Source of the DNA: Pegethrix bostrychoides GSE-TBD4-15B
GTDB lineage: Bacteria; Cyanobacteriota; Cyanobacteriia; Elainellales; Elainellaceae
Reading direction: 5' to 3'
Length of the DNA: 64,000 nt
Assembly: GCA_019359155.1 (NCBI GenBank)
Contig: JAHHHV010000067.1
Span: 1-64,000, forward strand
The notes beneath the pieces are model-generated. The model made no database searches. It saw only the letters and a list, made by a program, of their open reading frames with translations, and was not told where the DNA came from. The position numbers were made by a program, and so were the translations under genes. Of this stretch, positions 8,894 to 17,338 are shown piece after piece (the stretch's first letter is position 1; every line of letters starts with the position of its first letter).

Positions 8894-9310
8894 CTACTGG
8901 CAAGCCTGCCGGATTTCCCGAAACAGCATACAGCCAGAGCCAACGCTCTCGCCAACCCTGCGGCCAGGGTAATGTTGAGCAGGATAGCTGCGCTGCTGCA
9001 CAACGCGAGTTGAACGCGGCGCAACAATCACCGGATTGATCACGGTCGAGTTTTCGATTTCCGAGTCGATCACCACCGGATTCACCAGCGTTGAGTCGCG
9101 GATGCGGCTGTCCCGAATGGTCGTGCCGCTCCCAGAACCCGGATTGTAGTAGCCACTCTGACCTGTGTGGGGATAATAGTAGTCGCGGTTGGGCTGAACA
9201 GTCGTACTACGATAGATCACCTGCGACTGCACGGGCTGGATCCCAGGCAGAATTATGCTCAGCGGCATCGCTAAAAGCACCAAAAAAGTTAAAGATTTCT
9301 GTCTCAGCAT
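8894..9310 (-). CDS. Secreted hypothetical protein with imperfect (I/V)xDS(x)I repeats
   Basis: A 138-residue protein with a clear signal peptide (LTFLVLLAMPLSIILPG, cleavage near SQV). The mature part has a tyrosine/glycine-rich stretch, then short repeats built on hydrophobic-x-D/N-S/T (IRDSRIRDSTLVNPVVIDSEIENSTVINPVIV, about residues 66-95), which resembles a pentapeptide-like or short beta-helix ladder. This is followed by a positively charged tail and two cysteines. It would be periplasmic or outer-membrane associated. No named family recognised. It faces argB tail-to-tail with 39 bp between them. Confidence 0.6.
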   Translation of the reverse strand: MLRQKSLTFLVLLAMPLSIILPGIQPVQSQVIYRSTTVQPNRDYYYPHTGQSGYYNPGSGSGTTIRDSRIRDSTLVNPVVIDSEIENSTVINPVIVAPRSTRVVQQRSYPAQHYPGRRVGESVGSGCMLFREIRQACQ

Positions 9311-9448
9311 TTGGTGATCCTCCGCTGTGAGTCATGCTTCGCCGCAGCCCGCCCGTTACAATCTAGGCAGATAATTACTTTCAGAATGCTCGGCTCTATC
9401 TACATCATAGCGGCCAGGTTTTTGAGGGCAAGCTGTAGTTCAAGACGG

Positions 9449-9970
9449 ATGATTCAGGGCGTGACGACAAGTTTAGAATTAGCCAGAAAGCAGTTTCAAA
9501 TCGGGCAGCGGGCTTTTGAAGGCGGCGAATACCGACGCTCGATTGAAGCCTTAGAGCAATCAGTCAGCCTCGCCAATCCCAACACGGCGCTGGGCGGCGA
9601 AATCCAAACCTGGCTCGTGACCGCCTATCAAGCCGCAGGAGAAGTCACCACCGCCATCGAACTCTGCGAACATCTGCTCCAGCATCCTGATTTAAGAACT
9701 CGCCAGCAGGGACAGCGTTTGCTCTATATTCTCAAAGCCCCAGAGCTAAAGCCCCGCCCCGAATGGCTCAGCCAAATCCCCGACCTGACCGGCCTGAGCG
9801 ACGAAGCCAAAACGGTGCAGTACGTCTCGCCCAAGCCTAAGCGCCTGCCTTCCAAGCCAGAACCAGAGCTAGATCCCAGCCAGATCAATACCCAAGATAA
9901 TCGCTTCGTCTGGGTGGCGCTGGCGGGCAGTCTGCTGATTGTCGCCGGTCTGTACTGGCTGAACGGCTGA
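9449..9970 (+). CDS. TPR-like protein with C-terminal membrane anchor
   Basis: About 173 residues from ATG 9449 (MIQGVTTSLELARKQF); the longer reading back to 9311 adds 46 residues of non-protein-like sequence that overlaps the start of the divergent gene. A helical repeat region (FQIGQRAFEGGEYRRSIEALEQSVSLA, TWLVTAYQAAGEVTTAIELCEHLL) resembles two TPR units. A proline-rich linker follows, and the C-terminus has a single helix WVALAGSLLIVAGLYWL, so it is a tail-anchored protein with the TPRs in the cytoplasm. Similar small proteins occur in many cyanobacteria, but I know of no assigned role. It is followed by the pentapeptide-repeat gene. Confidence 0.6.
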   Translation: MIQGVTTSLELARKQFQIGQRAFEGGEYRRSIEALEQSVSLANPNTALGGEIQTWLVTAYQAAGEVTTAIELCEHLLQHPDLRTRQQGQRLLYILKAPELKPRPEWLSQIPDLTGLSDEAKTVQYVSPKPKRLPSKPEPELDPSQINTQDNRFVWVALAGSLLIVAGLYWLNG

Positions 9971-10078
9971 GCGGCTGAACGACTGAACGGCATTGGCGGG
10001 TTTCGACTCAATCGCAGCCATAGATAGGTGGCAGCGGTATTCTAGAGAGTTGCAGCTCGCAACATCGGTGTTCTCACT

Positions 10079-12241
10079 TTGGCAAAGCCCGTTTCGTTGA
10101 TCGCAATTTTGCTGGCGCTCGGCCTCTGGCTGGCCTCTGGCTGGATTGCGCCGCCCGCTTTGGCCGCCGCCGCTCCGCCAGCTCGAATCCTAACGCTCGA
10201 GCTCTTGCAGTCGCGGCTCAAAACCCCGACCCAAAGCGAGGGCATCCGCACTCTGGATCTACGGCAGCTCGTGATTGACCTGCGGCCTGAGAATACCGCC
10301 TTTCGCGACCAGTTTTATAGGCTAGTGCAGAGCCAAATTCAGCGCTCTCCTGTGCCACTGGGGATTGATCTGAGCTATTCGGTGGTGCAGGGCGAATTTA
10401 AATTTAGCGATCTGGGGCTGAAAACCGCGCTCTACGGCCAGTCTGCTCTGCCGATGTTCAGCGAAACAGAGCAGATGCAGCTCGCTCGCGATCGTCGTAG
10501 GCTGTCGCAGCTTAGCCAGCTGTCCCGGTCGCTGCTAGTGCAGACGCAGTCAGAGCCTTTGCAGATCACGGTGCTGCGCGGGACGTTGACGCTGGTGCAG
10601 ACGCGATTTGAGGGGTTTGTGAACTTCAGCAACACTTTCTTTTTAGGGCGAGTTGAAGCAACGGGGGCAGTGTTTACCCAGGCGAGTGACTGGTCAGAGA
10701 CACGGTTCAGCCGTCAGGCCAGTTTTGACAGCGCCCTGTTTCAGCGCGACCTGCGGTTTCGCAGCACACTGTTTTTCGACCGCGCTCGGTTTAATCAGGC
10801 GCAGTTTCAGGGCGCGACCAACTTTCAGGGCAGCGAATTCCAGGCTTCAGCCACTTTCAATCAGGCGATGTTTCAGCAGTTTGCCAACCTGACACGTATC
10901 CAGTGGCGCGAAATTGCCGACTTTTCGCAGACGCGCTGGCAGGAAGTCGCGCAGTTTGACCGCGACAAATTTGCCGAGCAGGTGTTTTTCAGCGAGGCGG
11001 TGTTTGACAAGCCCGTCAGCTTTCGGCAAGCGCGGTTTAACAAGTCGGCCAACTTTCGAGGCGCGGCGATTCTCAACCAGGCCGATTTTGCAGATGCCAG
11101 CTTTGCCAGCCGCGCCTACCTCAACGTCTCAAATCTTCAGTTCGACCCGCGCCAAGCCAGAATTTTGGGCAATCCCGGCCAGATTGGGCGCGTGCTGTCG
11201 GTTCCGGCGCTGCAAGGCAACGAAACGCTGCTGCGTAATTTTGTCCAGAACTTTCGGCTGCTGCAAGCCGTAATTGACGCGAACGACGTGCAGTACACCA
11301 CCGAAAAATTACGGCTGCGGCAATATCAGCAGCGCCTGCTGGGCACCGGACTCAACAGCGCTAGCCCCACTCAGCTCTCCAGAACTGGCTTTTCTGCCGC
11401 GCAGGTGGAAGCCATCCTCAAAGCCCGAATTGAGCAGCCGTTCCGCAACGTCAGCGATATCTTGCAGCTGGAAAAGATCGACTTTGCCACCTATGTTAAA
11501 GTGCGCGACCGACTGGCCGTGGGGCGCTCGGCTTCGCCCTTTGGCTGGCTGCTGGACGGCACCCGGTGGCTGACGCTGACACTGCTGCTGGTGCTGACGC
11601 GCTACGGCACGAGTTTCTGGCTGGTGCTGGGCGTGGGGCTCATTGCGATCGCTCATTTTGGGGTGCTGTTTTGGGTGGCCGATCGGTTCCGGCGGCTGCA
11701 CCCGCAGGCCATCCTGCCAACGCTGCCCGAAACGCTTTGGATGGGCGGCGGCTTTGGCTTTCTGACGCTAGCAGGACTAGCCGCCATCTTCCGCGTTGGC
11801 GATACGCCTTGGGCGACCTTGGCTTACCTGGCGTTGATTCTGGTGCCGCTGCCGCTGACGATGCTGCTAGCGCTCTACTGGCAAGGGCGATACCACGATC
11901 TGATGCAGGTGAGCTACTTTGTCGAGGACGGCAGCATCCGGCAGCTGCGCTTCATGATTGGTCGCCTGCCCAACATTCCAGGTTTTCCCGACTTTCGCGC
12001 CCGCTACAGCTCAATTCTGTGGGACAAGCGCTGGAGCTGGCTCAATTACTTTGACTTCAGCGTCAATAATCAGATGCGGTTTGGCTTCAATGATATTCGT
12101 CTGCGCGACGAGGCGCTGCCCGGGCTAATTTCGGCGCTGGCCTGGTATCAATGGACATTTGGCATCATCTACTTCGGCCTGCTGCTCTGGACGCTCTCGC
12201 GCACGATTCCAGGACTAAACCTGCTGATCTATTTCAAATAG
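10079..12241 (+). CDS. Pentapeptide-repeat membrane protein with helix-hairpin-helix segment
   Basis: A 720-residue protein read from TTG 10079, followed directly by a signal peptide (SLIAILLALGLWLASGW). Residues about 175-360 are a long right-handed quadrilateral beta-helix made of A(D/N)F-type pentapeptides (for example FNQAQFQGATNFQG, FSQTRWQEVAQFDR). Residues about 420-465 (NSASPTQLSRTGFSAAQVEAI.. RNVSDILQLEKID) look like a ComEA-type helix-hairpin-helix. Several transmembrane helices follow (about 490-600), and the C-terminus ends in another helix. The repeat region would be periplasmic. Combining pentapeptides, an HhH-like unit and a polytopic tail is unusual. Function unknown; ion-channel-like or scaffold roles are guesses. 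Confidence 0.75.
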   Translation: MAKPVSLIAILLALGLWLASGWIAPPALAAAAPPARILTLELLQSRLKTPTQSEGIRTLDLRQLVIDLRPENTAFRDQFYRLVQSQIQRSPVPLGIDLSYSVVQGEFKFSDLGLKTALYGQSALPMFSETEQMQLARDRRRLSQLSQLSRSLLVQTQSEPLQITVLRGTLTLVQTRFEGFVNFSNTFFLGRVEATGAVFTQASDWSETRFSRQASFDSALFQRDLRFRSTLFFDRARFNQAQFQGATNFQGSEFQASATFNQAMFQQFANLTRIQWREIADFSQTRWQEVAQFDRDKFAEQVFFSEAVFDKPVSFRQARFNKSANFRGAAILNQADFADASFASRAYLNVSNLQFDPRQARILGNPGQIGRVLSVPALQGNETLLRNFVQNFRLLQAVIDANDVQYTTEKLRLRQYQQRLLGTGLNSASPTQLSRTGFSAAQVEAILKARIEQPFRNVSDILQLEKIDFATYVKVRDRLAVGRSASPFGWLLDGTRWLTLTLLLVLTRYGTSFWLVLGVGLIAIAHFGVLFWVADRFRRLHPQAILPTLPETLWMGGGFGFLTLAGLAAIFRVGDTPWATLAYLALILVPLPLTMLLALYWQGRYHDLMQVSYFVEDGSIRQLRFMIGRLPNIPGFPDFRARYSSILWDKRWSWLNYFDFSVNNQMRFGFNDIRLRDEALPGLISALAWYQWTFGIIYFGLLLWTLSRTIPGLNLLIYFK

Positions 12242-12279
12242 AATTTCAGATAGACTCAAATAGCTTTAAAGTCATTTTT

Positions 12280-12894
12280 ATGACAGTTTCTACGACAACA
12301 TTACTGATTCAAACTGAAGCTACCCCGCTGACGGTCAATCTGCCCTCGACCGCCACCTTGACGCAAGCGCAGTTCTACGAATTTTGTCAAGCTAATCAAG
12401 ATCTGCGGATTGAGCGCTCTGCGACTGGGGACGTGATCATCATGCCACCCGCTTTTTCTGATACAGGAAACCGCAACCTGAAAATTGCTCAGCAGTTGGC
12501 GAACTGGGCAGACCAAGACGGCAGCGGCGAAGCCTTCGACTCCAGCACAGGCTTCACTTTACCCAACGGCGCGATCCGCTCGCCGGATGCGGCCTGGATT
12601 CGACTGGTGCGCTGGAATGCCCTCACAGCTGCCCAAAAATCTGCATTTGCGCCAATCTGCCCTGATTTTGTCATCGAGTTGCGCTCCGCTAGCGATGCGC
12701 TCAGCATGCTGCAAGCCAAAATGCAGGAATATATCGACAATGGCACAGCGCTGGGATTGCTCATCGACCGCAAAAATCGCGCCGTGCATCTCTACCGTCC
12801 CAACGGTTCGCCAATCATTTTAACCGATCCAGTATTGGTCAGTGCCGACCCAGAGCTGCCCGGATTTGAGCTACAGATGGCCAGAATTTGGTAG
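12280..12894 (+). CDS. Uma2-family (DUF820) PD-(D/E)XK nuclease-like protein
   Basis: About 204 residues from ATG 12280 (MTVSTTTLLIQ); the longer reading from 12151 overlaps the upstream gene and is not protein-like at its start. The Uma2 core is present: LRIERSATGDVIIMPP, SSTGFTLPNGAIRSPDAAWI, then CPDFVIELRSASD and QAKMQEYIDNGTALGLLIDRKNRAVHLYRP. The D (PDAAW) and E-x-K-like residues (VIELRS) occupy nuclease-like positions, although K is replaced by R in ELRS as in many family members. These proteins are extremely common in cyanobacteria and their role is unproven. Confidence 0.88.
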   Translation: MTVSTTTLLIQTEATPLTVNLPSTATLTQAQFYEFCQANQDLRIERSATGDVIIMPPAFSDTGNRNLKIAQQLANWADQDGSGEAFDSSTGFTLPNGAIRSPDAAWIRLVRWNALTAAQKSAFAPICPDFVIELRSASDALSMLQAKMQEYIDNGTALGLLIDRKNRAVHLYRPNGSPIILTDPVLVSADPELPGFELQMARIW

Positions 12895-12934
12895 GCAGGG
12901 GCAATCGGGCAAGCAAATTGGGCAAACCGGGCAG

Positions 12935-12969
12935 GCTTCAAGTCCCATGCTTCAAGTCCCATGCTTCAT
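12935..12969. repeat. 14-bp tandem repeat, 2.5 copies
   Basis: The unit GCTTCAAGTCCCAT occurs at 12935-12948 and 12949-12962 and continues as GCTTCAT to 12969. The stop codon of the minus-strand gene ending at 12952 lies inside the repeat, so copy-number change would alter the end of that protein. Confidence 0.85.
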
Positions 12970-13536
12970 TGTCTCCAGCAACACCGACAGCGCCTGATCT
13001 TCGCCCTCGTTTACCTGACGATCCAGCAGAGCAATCCCGACGGCTTTGGAGAGCACCACGGCGGCAATATCCGGGTCGAGTCCTTCGGTGAGCTGCTCTA
13101 GCGACTGCGGCACTTTCAGCGCTGCCCGGATGCCACCTAGAGTTTCTTCACTGAAGGCCAGCGTTTGCAGCTGTGGCGCTAGGATATCCCAGTTCACGCC
13201 GTTCGGGTTGCCCACCTGAATAATGTAGGCCAGCAGCCGCTGAAGCTTACGCTCTTGTTGGGGCGTGAGAGCTGGAACCGCCTGTTCGGCATTGCTCTGG
13301 TTGAGGTTGTCGAGAATTTTTTGCCAGTCATCCTCGTCGCAAGACTCAGGCCGTCCGACGGTGAGCGAGAGCTGAATTTGCCTAGAGTTAGCCTGAAGCT
13401 GCGTAACGTTCGCCTGCACGCCCAAAAAGCCCAGCCATTGCGAAATCGTCTTGACAAGCGTGGCGTAGGTCGCCTGACTATTGGCCAGAAGTCGAATTTG
13501 GGTGCGAACCATTGGACGCACAATTTGTGTCAGCAT
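12952..13536 (-). CDS. Conserved hypothetical protein, cytoplasmic
   Basis: A 194-residue protein without signal peptide or membrane helix. It is mainly helical, with a DEDDW acidic patch near residue 67-71, a polar linker QSNAEQAVPALTPQQERK, and a C-terminal GLDPDIAAVVLSKAVGIALLDRQVNEGEDQALSVLLETM that looks well folded. I do not recognise a family. It lies divergent from pilB and ends beside a tandem repeat that contains its stop codon. A role connected with the pilus genes is possible from position only. Confidence 0.6.
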   Translation of the reverse strand: MLTQIVRPMVRTQIRLLANSQATYATLVKTISQWLGFLGVQANVTQLQANSRQIQLSLTVGRPESCDEDDWQKILDNLNQSNAEQAVPALTPQQERKLQRLLAYIIQVGNPNGVNWDILAPQLQTLAFSEETLGGIRAALKVPQSLEQLTEGLDPDIAAVVLSKAVGIALLDRQVNEGEDQALSVLLETMKHGT

Positions 13537-13919
13537 AGCTCAGGGTTTAGAGTGGTTGGATTAATAGTCAATATTGCTTCCCTACCCAAAATAGTCAACT
13601 TTTTAAAGCACTTCGCCCAATCAAGCCGCAGACCTGTGAGCAAATTGGCTCATCCTATGGGCATAAATACATAATAGAGAACAGCTAACTCGAATCGGGG
13701 CAGGGTTTTAGCTGTGACTTGTATGTGGCTTGTACCTGTAATGATTGCGACAGCAACGCAGACTATTGTTGGCTCTGGCGTTGGCTCTGGAATTAACGCT
13801 GGCTCATCCTCACCCAGCTCAACAAACCTGCAAGCCCCATGCCGAATCTGGACCACATCCAATTTGGCGCAGACTGTTGGGAACACTGTACTGTATTAAG
13901 GAATATATCTGCATCAGCT

Positions 13920-15929
13920 ATGACTAACTCTTCGTCGCAGCGGCGCGCCCTGGTAGTTCAGCAAGGGTTTTCCCCTTTCAGCACAAAGCTTGTTCAATCT
14001 GGGTTTGTAAACAACGAGCAGATGCAGCAGGCGCTGATTGAAAGCCGCAAAACCGGCAAGCCCCTGATTGATATTCTGGCGCTAATTACTGGACAGCAGC
14101 TCCCGCCCGATTTGCTGCGGCAGTATAAGAAGCAGCAGCTCTTTGAACTGAAGATTCTCTACGGAGTGGAGTCGCTGGATCCGGAGATTAGCCAGATCAA
14201 CGCTAGCCAGCTCACACAGCTGATCGAGACACTCATCCCGGTGGATATCTGCCGCCGCTATCGGCTGATTCCGCTTTCGCGCACCGAAGGCGAACCGCCC
14301 GCACCACCCTCCGTGCTGGTCGCGATGGTCAACCCGGATGACTTGGCCGCACAAGATGACCTGAACCGAATTCTGCGGCCTCAGGGCTTAGTGCTCCAGC
14401 GGATGGTGATTACCGCTGAAGACTACCAGCGGCTGATCTCGCAGTTCCTAGATGAGCAGGTCGAGCGCCAGCGGCAGATGGACATGGAGTCTCGCATCGA
14501 CGTGAAGTCAGATATCGAGAACCTGGACTATCTAGATCTAGAAGATCAAGCTGAGGATGATGTCAACCTGGATGCTGCCCTCGAAGATGCCGATGCCGCC
14601 CCGGTGATTACGCTGGGCAACAAGATTTTGGCCAAGGCGCTGCAAGAAGGCGTTTCAGATATTCACATTGAGCCGCAGGAAGACCACCTGCGGATTCGCT
14701 TCCGCAAAGACGGCGTGCTGCGTCAGGGCTTAGAGTCGCTGCCTAAGAAAATTATCCCGGCGGTCACGGCTCGCTTCAAGATCATGGCCAACCTGGATAT
14801 TGCCGAGCGTCGGATGCCGCAGGACGGTCGGATTCGCCGCCTGTTTGATGGCCGCAAGGTAGACTTTCGGGTGAACACGCTGCCCAGCCGCTACGGCGAA
14901 AAAGTCGTGCTGCGGATTCTCGATAACTCGGCCACCCAGCTCGGACTCGATAAGCTGATTACCGACGACGAGACGCTACATATTGTCCAAGAGATGGTGT
15001 CGCGTCCCTTTGGCCTGATTCTGGTAACGGGGCCAACTGGTTCTGGTAAAACCACGACGCTCTATTCAGCCTTGGCCGAACGCAACGATCCTGGCGTGAA
15101 TATCAGTACCGCCGAAGACCCGATTGAATATTCGCTGCCCGGTCTGACTCAGGTGCAGGTAATCCGCGAAAAGGGCATGGACTTTGCCTCGATTCTGCGC
15201 GCCTTCTTGCGGCAAGACCCGGACGTGATTCTCGTTGGTGAAACGCGCGACCGTGAGACCGCCAAGACCGCCATCGAAGCCGCCTTGACCGGACATTTGG
15301 TGCTGACTACGCTGCATACCAACGATGCGGCCAGCGCCATCGCCCGCCTCGACGAAATGGGCGTGGAGTCCTTCATGGTGTCCAGCTCGCTGATTGGTGT
15401 ACTGGCACAGCGCTTGATGCGGCGCGTCTGCTCAGAATGCCGGATTGCCTATACCCCTAGCCCAGAAGAGCTAGCCCGGTTTGGACTAACAGCCTCGCGC
15501 GAGCAGGATGTCACTTTCTACCGCGCCAACACGCTCTCCAACGAGGAGATCCATCAGGCGACGCAGAACAATACGCTCTGTCCGGCCTGCAAAGGCAGCG
15601 GCTACAAGGGACGCAGCGGTGTCTATGAAGTAATGCGCGTCACCGAACGCATCCAGACGCTGATTACCGAGGGCGCGCCCACTGAGCGCATCAAAGAGGC
15701 GGCTGTCGAAGAAGGCATGAAAACTCTGCTCGCCTACAGCCTGAATCTGGTGCGTCAGGGTGCCACCACGCTAGAAGAAGTCGAGCGCGTTACCTTTACG
15801 GATACAGGGCTAGAAGCCGAGCTGAAGGCCAGACGCAAAACCTCGCTCACCTGTCGCAACTGTGACGCTGAGCTGAAGCAAGAGTGGTACGAGTGCCCTT
15901 ACTGCACCACGCCGCGCTTCCAAGATTAG
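13920..15929 (+). CDS. pilB: Type IV pilus assembly ATPase PilB
   Basis: About 669 residues from ATG 13920 (MTNSSSQRRALVV); a start at 13839 would add 27 unlikely residues. PilB is the hexameric cytoplasmic ATPase that powers pilin extension. Visible parts are the N-terminal MshEN/T2SSE_N domain (about 30-150), an acidic linker (about 195-235), the Walker A GPTGSGKTTT near residue 370, the Asp box, LRQDPDVILVGETRD (Walker B) and TLHTNDA (His box). The internal zinc site is CSECRI..CPACKGSGYKGR. A further CRNC..CPYC ribbon at the extreme C-terminus is an extra that many PilB proteins lack. First gene of the pilB-pilT-pilC cluster; 78 bp separates it from pilT. Confidence 0.95.
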   Translation: MTNSSSQRRALVVQQGFSPFSTKLVQSGFVNNEQMQQALIESRKTGKPLIDILALITGQQLPPDLLRQYKKQQLFELKILYGVESLDPEISQINASQLTQLIETLIPVDICRRYRLIPLSRTEGEPPAPPSVLVAMVNPDDLAAQDDLNRILRPQGLVLQRMVITAEDYQRLISQFLDEQVERQRQMDMESRIDVKSDIENLDYLDLEDQAEDDVNLDAALEDADAAPVITLGNKILAKALQEGVSDIHIEPQEDHLRIRFRKDGVLRQGLESLPKKIIPAVTARFKIMANLDIAERRMPQDGRIRRLFDGRKVDFRVNTLPSRYGEKVVLRILDNSATQLGLDKLITDDETLHIVQEMVSRPFGLILVTGPTGSGKTTTLYSALAERNDPGVNISTAEDPIEYSLPGLTQVQVIREKGMDFASILRAFLRQDPDVILVGETRDRETAKTAIEAALTGHLVLTTLHTNDAASAIARLDEMGVESFMVSSSLIGVLAQRLMRRVCSECRIAYTPSPEELARFGLTASREQDVTFYRANTLSNEEIHQATQNNTLCPACKGSGYKGRSGVYEVMRVTERIQTLITEGAPTERIKEAAVEEGMKTLLAYSLNLVRQGATTLEEVERVTFTDTGLEAELKARRKTSLTCRNCDAELKQEWYECPYCTTPRFQD

Positions 15930-16007
15930 TCAGATAATCTTAAATAAATACTCTTAAGTGAATTCAAGCCACAAACACCCCAAGCCACAAATACCAGGAG
16001 AAACCTC

Positions 16008-17123
16008 ATGGAACTGATGATCGAAGACTTAATGGAGCAGCTGATCGAGATGGGCGGCTCTGATATGCACCTCTCGGCAGGGTTGCCGCCTTACTTTCGA
16101 GTCAGCGGCCACCTCACCCCGATTGGCGATGAGCCGATGACCTCCGAGCAGTGCCAGCGCTTGATCTTCAGCATGCTCAACAACACGCAGCGTAAAAACC
16201 TGGAGCAGAACTGGGAGCTAGACTGCTCCTATGGCGTGAAAGGGCTAGCTCGGTTCCGGGTCAACGTCTATAAAGACCGGGGTACGTTTGCCGCCTGCCT
16301 GCGAGCGCTCAGCTCCAAAATTCCCAGCTTCGACAAGCTCGGCCTGCCCGATGTTGTGCGCGAAATGTCTGAGAAGCCACGCGGCCTGATTTTGGTGACA
16401 GGACCTACCGGCTCCGGCAAGACCACAACGCTGGCCGCGATGATTGATCTGATTAACCGCACCCGCGCCGAGCATATCCTCACCGTTGAAGATCCGATTG
16501 AATTCGTCTACGAGCCAATCAAGAGCCTGATCCACCAGCGGCAGTTGGGCGAAGATACCAAGAGCTTTGCCAACGCCCTGAGAGCCGCTCTGCGCGAAGA
16601 CCCGGATATTATTCTGGTGGGTGAAATGCGCGACCTAGAAACCATTTCGCTGGCGATTTCGGCGGCAGAAACCGGGCACCTGGTCTTTGGGACGCTGCAC
16701 ACCAGCTCAGCCGCCCAAACCGTTGACCGGATCATCGACGTATTTCCGTCAGAGCGGCAGCAGCAGGTGCGGGTACAGCTCTCCAACTCGCTGGTGGCAG
16801 TCTTTAGCCAAACGCTGGTGACGCGCAAGAATCCAAAGCCGGGTGAGTTTGGCCGGGTGATGGCACAGGAAATTATGGTGGTAACGCCCGCTATCTCCAA
16901 CCTAATCCGCGAAGGCAAAACCTCACAAATTTACTCGGCGATCCAAACGGGCGGCAAGCTGAACATGGTGACGCTGGAAAAAGTGCTGGCTGACCTGTAC
17001 AAAGCTGGCCAGATCTCGTTTGAGTCCGCGATGTCTAGAACCTCGCGTCCCGACGAACTTCAGCGCCTCATCGGCAGCGCCCCAATTTCTGGAGCTAAGC
17101 CAGGGATGGCCACCGCCAAATAG
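16008..17123 (+). CDS. pilT: Pilus retraction ATPase PilT
   Basis: A 371-residue protein preceded by a good CAGGAGAAA Shine-Dalgarno. PilT drives depolymerisation of the pilus, giving twitching motility and phototaxis in cyanobacteria. Walker A is GPTGSGKT at residues 132-139; the Asp box VEDPIEFVY, Walker B LREDPDIILVGEMRD and His box TGHLVFGTLHTSSA are intact. The C-terminal half has the PilT pattern VTPAISNLIREGKTSQIYSAIQTG. No domain is missing and the length is typical. It lies between pilB and pilC, the usual cyanobacterial order. Confidence 0.96.
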   Translation: MELMIEDLMEQLIEMGGSDMHLSAGLPPYFRVSGHLTPIGDEPMTSEQCQRLIFSMLNNTQRKNLEQNWELDCSYGVKGLARFRVNVYKDRGTFAACLRALSSKIPSFDKLGLPDVVREMSEKPRGLILVTGPTGSGKTTTLAAMIDLINRTRAEHILTVEDPIEFVYEPIKSLIHQRQLGEDTKSFANALRAALREDPDIILVGEMRDLETISLAISAAETGHLVFGTLHTSSAAQTVDRIIDVFPSERQQQVRVQLSNSLVAVFSQTLVTRKNPKPGEFGRVMAQEIMVVTPAISNLIREGKTSQIYSAIQTGGKLNMVTLEKVLADLYKAGQISFESAMSRTSRPDELQRLIGSAPISGAKPGMATAK

Positions 17124-17338
17124 GGTTGGGCAATGCTGGAGAGGCTGCTCTCGATTTCAACGCTGGCGGTTAGGCCCTCTAGCGAGTGATTTAAGTCTCA
17201 GATATAGCGCTCAGCTCATATTTTGCGACTCGTTCACTCAAAATGTAGGACTTCCAACAGCTCAAACTATAGAATTAAAGTCGATTCTTTTTTACGCTTA
17301 ATCCTGAGCTTCGATCCACCTCTCAATCGTGACTACCT

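Noticed and set aside
12151-12280. Longer N-terminus for the Uma2 protein beginning inside the pentapeptide gene
   Set aside because: The extra 43 residues overlap the upstream coding frame and do not resemble Uma2 proteins; the ATG at 12280 fits the family start.
13650-13886. A 78-codon minus-strand reading upstream of pilB
   Set aside because: Antisense to the pilB leader with repetitive composition and no start signal.
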